A stretch of DNA of 64,000 nucleotides from Atherix ibis (Eukaryota; Arthropoda; Insecta; Diptera; Athericidae): positions 434,001 through 498,000 of the forward strand of contig CATQJD010000111.1 in assembly GCA_958298945.1 (NCBI GenBank), written 5' to 3'. The notes beneath the pieces are model-generated. The model ran no database searches and was not told the DNA's origin. It saw nothing but the letters and a program-made list of their open reading frames with translations. Position numbers and translations under genes: made by a program. This document shows positions 57,801 to 64,000 of this stretch, piece after piece; position 1 is the stretch's first letter; the number at the start of each line of letters is the position of its first letter.

Positions 57801-60800
57801 ACTACTTCATATTCCTCTTGAACATACTGCTTCATAATCCTCTTAAACATACTATTTCATATTCCTCTTAAACATACTGCTTCATATTCCTCTTAAACAT
57901 ACTACTTCATATTCCTCTTAAACATACTACTTCATAATCCTCTTAAACATACTACTTCATATTCCTCTTAAACATAATACTTCATATTCCTCTTAAACAT
58001 ACTACTTCATATTCCTCTTAAACATGCTAATTCATATTCCCCTTAAACATACTGCTGCATATTCCTCTTAAACATAGTACTTCATATTCCTCTTAAACAT
58101 ACTACTTCATATTCCTCTTAAATATACTACTTCATATTCCTCTTAAACATACTACTTCATATTCCTCTTAAAAATGCTACTTTATATTCTTCTTAAATAT
58201 ACTACTTCATATTCCTCTTAAATATACTACTTCATATGCCTCTTAAATATACTACTTTATATTCCTCTTAAATATACTACTTCATATTCCTCTTAAATAT
58301 ACAACTTCATATTTCTCTTAAATATAGTACTTCATATTCCTCTTCTATATAATACTTCATATTCCTCTTAAACATACTACTTCATATTCCTCTTAAATAT
58401 ACTACTTCATATTAGTCTTTAATATACTACTTCATATACCTCTTAAATATAATACTTCATATCTTCTTAAATAAACTACTTTATATTCCTCTTAAACATA
58501 CTACTTATTAATCTTCTTAAACATACTACTTCATATTCCTCTTAAACGTACTACTTCATATTCCTCTTAAACATACTACTTCATATTACTCTTAAACATA
58601 CTACTTCACATTCCTCTTAAACATACTACTTTATATTCCTCTTAAACATACTACTTCATATTCCTCTTAAACATACTACTTCATATTCCTCTTAAACATA
58701 TTACTTCATATTCCTCTTAAACGTACTACTTCATATTCCTCTTAAATATACTACTTCATATGCCTCTTAAATATACTACTTTATATTCCTCTTAAATATA
58801 CTACTTCATATTCCTCTTAAATATACAACTTCATATTTCTGTTAAATATAGTACTTCATATTCCTCTTCTATATAATACTTCATATTCCTCTTAAACATA
58901 CTACTTCATATTCGTCTTAAATATACTACTTCATATTAGTTTTAAATATACTACTTCATATACCTCTTAAATATAATACTTCATATCTTCTTAAATAAAC
59001 TACTTTATATTCCTCTTACACATACTACTTATTAATCTTCTTAAACATACTACTTCATATTCCTCTTAAACGTACTACTTCATATTCCTCTTAAACACAC
59101 TACTTTATAATCCTCTTAAACATACTACTTCATATTCCTCTTAAACGTACTACTACTTCATATTCCTCTTAAACACACTACTTCATAATCCTCTTAAACA
59201 TACTACTTCATATTCCTCTTAAACGTTCTACTTCATATTCCTCTTAAACATACTACTTCATATTACTCTTAAACATACTACTTCATATTCCTCTTAAACA
59301 TACTACTTCATATTCCTCTTAAAAATACTACTTTATATTCTTCTTAAACATACTACTTCATATTCCTCTTATATATACTACTTCATATTCCTCTTAAACA
59401 TAGTTCTTCATATTCCTCTTAAACATACTACTTCATATTCCTCTTAAACATACTACTTCATATTCCTCTTAAACATACTGCTTCATATTCCTCCTAAACA
59501 TACTACTTCATATTCCTCTTAATCATACTACTTCATATTCCTCCTAAACATACTACTTCATATTCGCATTAAACATAGTACTTCATATTCCTCTTAAACA
59601 TACTACTTCATATTCCTCTTAAACACACTACTTTATAATCCTCTTAAACATACTACTTCATATTCCTCTTAAACGTACTACTACTTCATATTCCTCTTAA
59701 ACACACTACTTCATAATCCTCTTAAACATACTACTTCATATTCCTCTTAAACGTTCTACTTCATATTCCTCTTAAACATACTACTTCATATTACTCTTAA
59801 ACATACTACTTCATATTCCTCTTAAACATACTACTTCATATTCCTCTTAAAAATACTACTTTATATTCTTCTTAAACATACTACTTCATATTCCTCTTAT
59901 ATATACTACTTCATATTCCTCTTAAACATAGTTCTTCATATTCCTCTTAAACATACTACTTCATATTCCTCTTAAACATACTACTTCATATTCCTCTTAA
60001 ACATACTGCTTCATATTCCTCCTAAACATACTACTTCATATTCCTCTTAAACATACTACTTCATATTCCTCTTAAACATATTACTGCATATTCCTCTTAA
60101 ACATACTACTTCATATTCCTCTCAAACATACTACTTCATATTCCTCTTAAACATACTACATCATATTCCTCTAAAACATACTATTTCATATTCCTCTTAA
60201 TTATACTACTTCATATTAGTCTTAAATATACTACTTCATATTCCTCCTAAATATAATACTTCATATCTTCTTAAATATACTACTTTATATTCCTCTTAAA
60301 CATAGTACTTATTAATCCTCTTAAACATACTACTTCATATTCCTCTTAAACGTACTACTTCATATTCCTCTAAAACATACTACTTCATATTACTCTTAAA
60401 CATACTACTTCATATTCCTCTTAAACATACTACTCTATATTCCTCTTAAACATACTACTTCATATTCCTCTTAAACATACAACTTCATATTCCTCTTAAA
60501 CATACTACTTCATATTTCACTTAAATATACTACTGCATATTTTTCTTAAACATACTACTTCATATTCCTCTTAAATATACTACTTCATATTCCTCTTAAA
60601 CATACTACTTCATAATCCTCTTAAACATACTACTTCATATTCCTCTTAAACATACTACTTCATATTCCTCTTAAACATACTACTTCATATTCCTCTTAAA
60701 CATGCTAATTCATATTTCTCCTAAACATACTACTTCATATTCCTCTTAAACATACTACTTCATATTCCTCTTAAACATACTACTTCATATTCCTCTTAAA

Positions 60801-61050
60801 CATACTACTTCATAATCCTCTTAAACATACTACTTCATATTCCTCTTAAACGTACTACTTCATATTCCTCTGAAACACACTACTTCATAATCCTCTTAAA
60901 CATACCACTTCATATTCCTCTTAAACGTTCTACTTCATATTCCTCTAAAACATACTACTTCATATTACTCTTAAACATACTACTTCATATTCCTCTTAAA
61001 CATACTACTTCATATTCCTCTTAAAAATACTACTGTATATTCTTCTTAAA
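57800..61050 (+). repeat. Displaced copy of the 28-34-kb higher-order repeats
   Basis: From about 57.8 to 59.05 kb the order of rare units matches the region from about 27.87 kb at an exact offset of 29932 bp (TTGAACATAC 27886/57818; ATTAA 28575/58507 and 29099/59031). After a 100-bp (four-unit) loss the offset becomes 29832 (29314/59146). The later part matches 33.5-34.44 kb at offset 26595 (ATTAA 33716/60311; CTGTATATT 34440/61035). The copy is thus a mosaic of two source stretches, or of related sequences elsewhere. Confidence 0.88.
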
Positions 61051-64000
61051 CATACTACTTCATATTCCTCTTAAACATACTACTTCATATTCCTCTTAAA
61101 GATACTACTTTATATTCCTCTTAAATATACTACTTCATATTCCTCTTAAACATACTACTTCATATTCCTCTTAAACATACTACTTCATATTCCTCTTAAA
61201 CATACAACTTCATATTCTTCTTAAACATACTACTTCATATTCCTCTTAAACATACTACTTCATATTCCTCTTAAAGATACTACTTTATATTCCTCTTAAA
61301 TATACTACTTCATATTCCTCTTAAACATACTACTTCATATTCCTCTTAAACATACTACTTCATATTCCTTTTAAACATACTATTTCATATTCCTCTTAAA
61401 CATACTACTTCATATTAATCTTAAACATACTAGTTCATATTCCTTTTAAACATACTACTTCATATTCCTCTTAAACATACAACTTCATATTCCTCTTAAA
61501 CATACTACTTCATATTCCTCTTAAACATAGTACTTCATATTCCTCTTAAACATACTATTTCATATGCCTCTTAAATATACTACTTTATATTCCTCTTAAA
61601 TATACTACTTCATATTCCTCCTAAACATACTACTTCATATTCCTCTTAAATATGCTACTTCATATACGTCTTAAATTTACTACTTCGTATTCCTCTTAAA
61701 CATACTACTTCATATTCCTCTTAAACATACTACTTCATATTCCTCTTAAACATACTACTTCATATTCCTCTTAAACATACTACTTCATATTCCTCTTAAA
61801 CATACTACCTCATATTCCTCTTAAACATACTACTTCATATTTCTCTTAAACATACTACTTCATATTCCTCTTGAACATACTACTTCATATTCCTCTTAAA
61901 TATACTACTTCGTATTCCTCTTAAATATACTACTTCATATTCCTCTTAAATATACTACTTTATATTCCTCTTAAACATACTACTTCATATTCCTCTTAAA
62001 CATACTACTTCATATTCCTCTTAAACATACTACTTCATATTCCTCTTAAACATACTACTTCATATTCCTCTTAAACATACTACTTCATATTCCTCTTAAA
62101 CATACTACCTCATATTCCTCTTAAACATACTACTTCATATTCCTCTTAAACATACTACTTCATATTCCTCTTAAACATACTACTTCATATTTCTCTTAAA
62201 CACACTACTACATATTCCTCTCAAACATACTACTTCATATTCCTCTTAAACATACTACTTCGTATTCCTCTTAAACATACTACTTCATATTCCTCTTAAA
62301 AACACTACTTCATATTCCTCTTAAACATACTACTTCATATTCCTCTTAAATATACTACTTCATATTCCTCTTAAACATACTACTTCTTATCCCACTTAAA
62401 CATACTACTTAATATTCCTCTTAAACATACTACTTCATATTTCTCTAAAACATACTACTTCATATTCCTCTTAAACATACTACTTCATATTCCTCTTAAA
62501 CATACTACTTCATATTCCTCTTAAACATACAACTTCATATTCTTCTTAAACATACTACTTCATATTCCTCTTAAACATACTACTTCATATTCCTCTTAAA
62601 GATACTACTTTATATTCCTCTTAAATATACTACTTCATATTCCTCTTAAACATACTACTTCATATTCCTCTTAAACATACTACTTCATATTCCTTTTAAA
62701 CATACTACTTCATATTCCTCTTAAGCATACTACTTCATATTCCTCTTAAATATACTACTTCATATTCCTCTTAAACATACTACTTCTTATCCCACTTAAA
62801 CATACTACTTAATATTCCTCTTACACATACTACTTCATATTTCTCTAAAACATACTACTTCATATTCCTCTTAAACATACTACTTCATATTCCTCTTAAA
62901 CATACTACTTCATATTCCTCTTAAACATACAACTTCATATTCTTCTTAAGCATACTACTTCATATTCCTCTTAAACATACTACTTCATATTCCTCTTAAA
63001 CATACTACTTCATATTCCTCTTAAACATACTACTTCATATTCCTCTTAAACATACTACTTCATATTCCTCTTAAACATACTACTTCATATTCCTCTTAAA
63101 CATACTACCTCATATTCCTCTTAAACATACTACTTCATATTTCTCTTAAACATACTACTTCATATTCCTCTTGAACATACTACTTCATATTCCTCTTAAA
63201 TATACTACTTCGTATTCCTCTTAAATATACTACTTCATATTCCTCTTAAATATACTACTTTATATTCCTCTTAAACATACTACTTCATATTCCTCTTAAA
63301 CATACTACTTCATATTCCTCTTAAACATACTACTTCATATTCCTCTTAAACATACTACTTCATATTCCTCTTAAACATACTACTTCATATTCCTCTTAAA
63401 CATACTACCTCATATTCCTCTTAAACATACTACTTCATATTCCTCTTAAACATACTACTTCATATTCCTCTTAAACATACTACTTTATATTCCTCTTAAA
63501 CACACTACTACATATTCCTCTCAAACATACTACTTCATATTCCTCTTAAACATACTACTTCATATTCCTCTTAAACATACTACTTCATATTCCTCTTAAA
63601 CATACTACTTCATATTCCTCTTAAACATACTACTTCATATTCCTCTTAAATATACTACTTCATATTCCTCTTGAACATACTGCTTCATAATCCTCTTAAA
63701 CATACTACTTCATATTCCTCTTAAACATACTGCTTCATATTCCTCTTAAACATACTACTTCATATTCCTCTTAAACATACTACTTCATAATCCTCTTAAA
63801 CATACTACTTCATATTCCTCTTAAACATAATACTTCATATTCCTCTTAAACATACTACTTCATATTCCTCTTAAACATGCTAATTCATATTCCCCTTAAA
63901 CATACTGCTTTATATTCCTCTTAAACATAGTACTTCATATTCCTCTTAAACATACTACTTCATATTCCTCTTAAATATACTACTTCATATTCCTCTTAAA
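61050..64000 (+). repeat. Copy of the 55.2-58.1-kb region at +5853 bp
   Basis: Markers match at a constant offset of 5853 bp: ATACGTC at 55811/61664 and TTGAACATACTGC at 57818/63671, with the same variants between them. The match begins abruptly after CTGTATATTCTTC near 61050, where sequence of the 34-kb type joins sequence of the 55-kb type. It continues to the end of the window, so the right border of the copy lies outside. Confidence 0.9.

Noticed and set aside
1..64000. CRISPR array
   Set aside because: Repeats are directly adjacent with no unique spacers, units vary, and no cas genes are present.
1..64000. Telomeric repeat
   Set aside because: The unit is 25 bp and lacks G-runs on either strand typical of telomerase-made repeats. 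The minus strand has only GG pairs, so quadruplex formation is also unlikely.
1..64000. Centromere identity
   Set aside because: Higher-order structured satellites are common at centromeres but also elsewhere. Nothing in the sequence, such as a recognisable protein-binding box, shows centromere function.
1..64000. GTATGT on the minus strand and TACTAC on the plus strand as splice-site arrays
   Set aside because: They are simply part of the 25-bp unit, with no exon or open frame nearby.

Overview
The window is almost entirely one satellite (minisatellite) array. A 25-bp unit, with a perfect consensus copy at 126-150, runs head to tail from base 1 to base 64000. It is broken once, by a 586-bp unrelated insertion at 7576-8161. 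Outside the insertion there are roughly 2,500 units, nearly all in the same orientation. I see no protein-coding gene. The 25-bp unit is not a multiple of three and carries stop triplets on both strands, so no open frame can extend through it. A long tandem satellite, plus an insertion headed by a tRNA-Val-like sequence with Pol III A and B boxes, points to a eukaryotic nuclear genome, probably an animal. Species and chromosomal position cannot be read from the sequence.

Layout. 1-7575: unit array. 7576-8161: SINE-like insertion read on the minus strand, with a tRNA-like head at 8080-8162, a GC-richer body, a repeat-rich segment at 7721-7930 and an A/T-rich tail at 7576-7600. 8162-21400: array built from 1.8-2.9-kb higher-order repeats with three copies of a 46-bp perfect-looking hairpin. 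21400-24560: mixed units with a 275-bp sub-repeat. 24560-33500: higher-order repeats of about 1.8-1.9 kb passing into three copies with an exact 1105-bp period. 33500-38700: 1236/1460-bp higher-order repeats. 38700-43500: repeats of 1150-1750 bp. 43500-45948: near-consensus units. 45949-50530: a 1.69-1.76-kb higher-order repeat carrying an inverted four-unit patch. 50530-54550: near-consensus units. 54550-57800: a 1250-bp repeat. 57800-61050: a displaced copy of parts of the 28-34-kb region. 61050-64000: a copy of the 55.2-58.1-kb region, exactly 5853 bp downstream.

The most striking properties are as follows. The consensus contains no G on the plus strand, so the array has complete strand asymmetry of G and C. 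Copy-number changes occur in whole units, for example 75- and 100-bp differences between copies. Short inverted patches were made locally and then amplified along with the higher-order repeats. The single insertion keeps the satellite phase exactly and shows no target-site duplication. All similarities were read by eye. Block borders are approximate except where a marker position is given.
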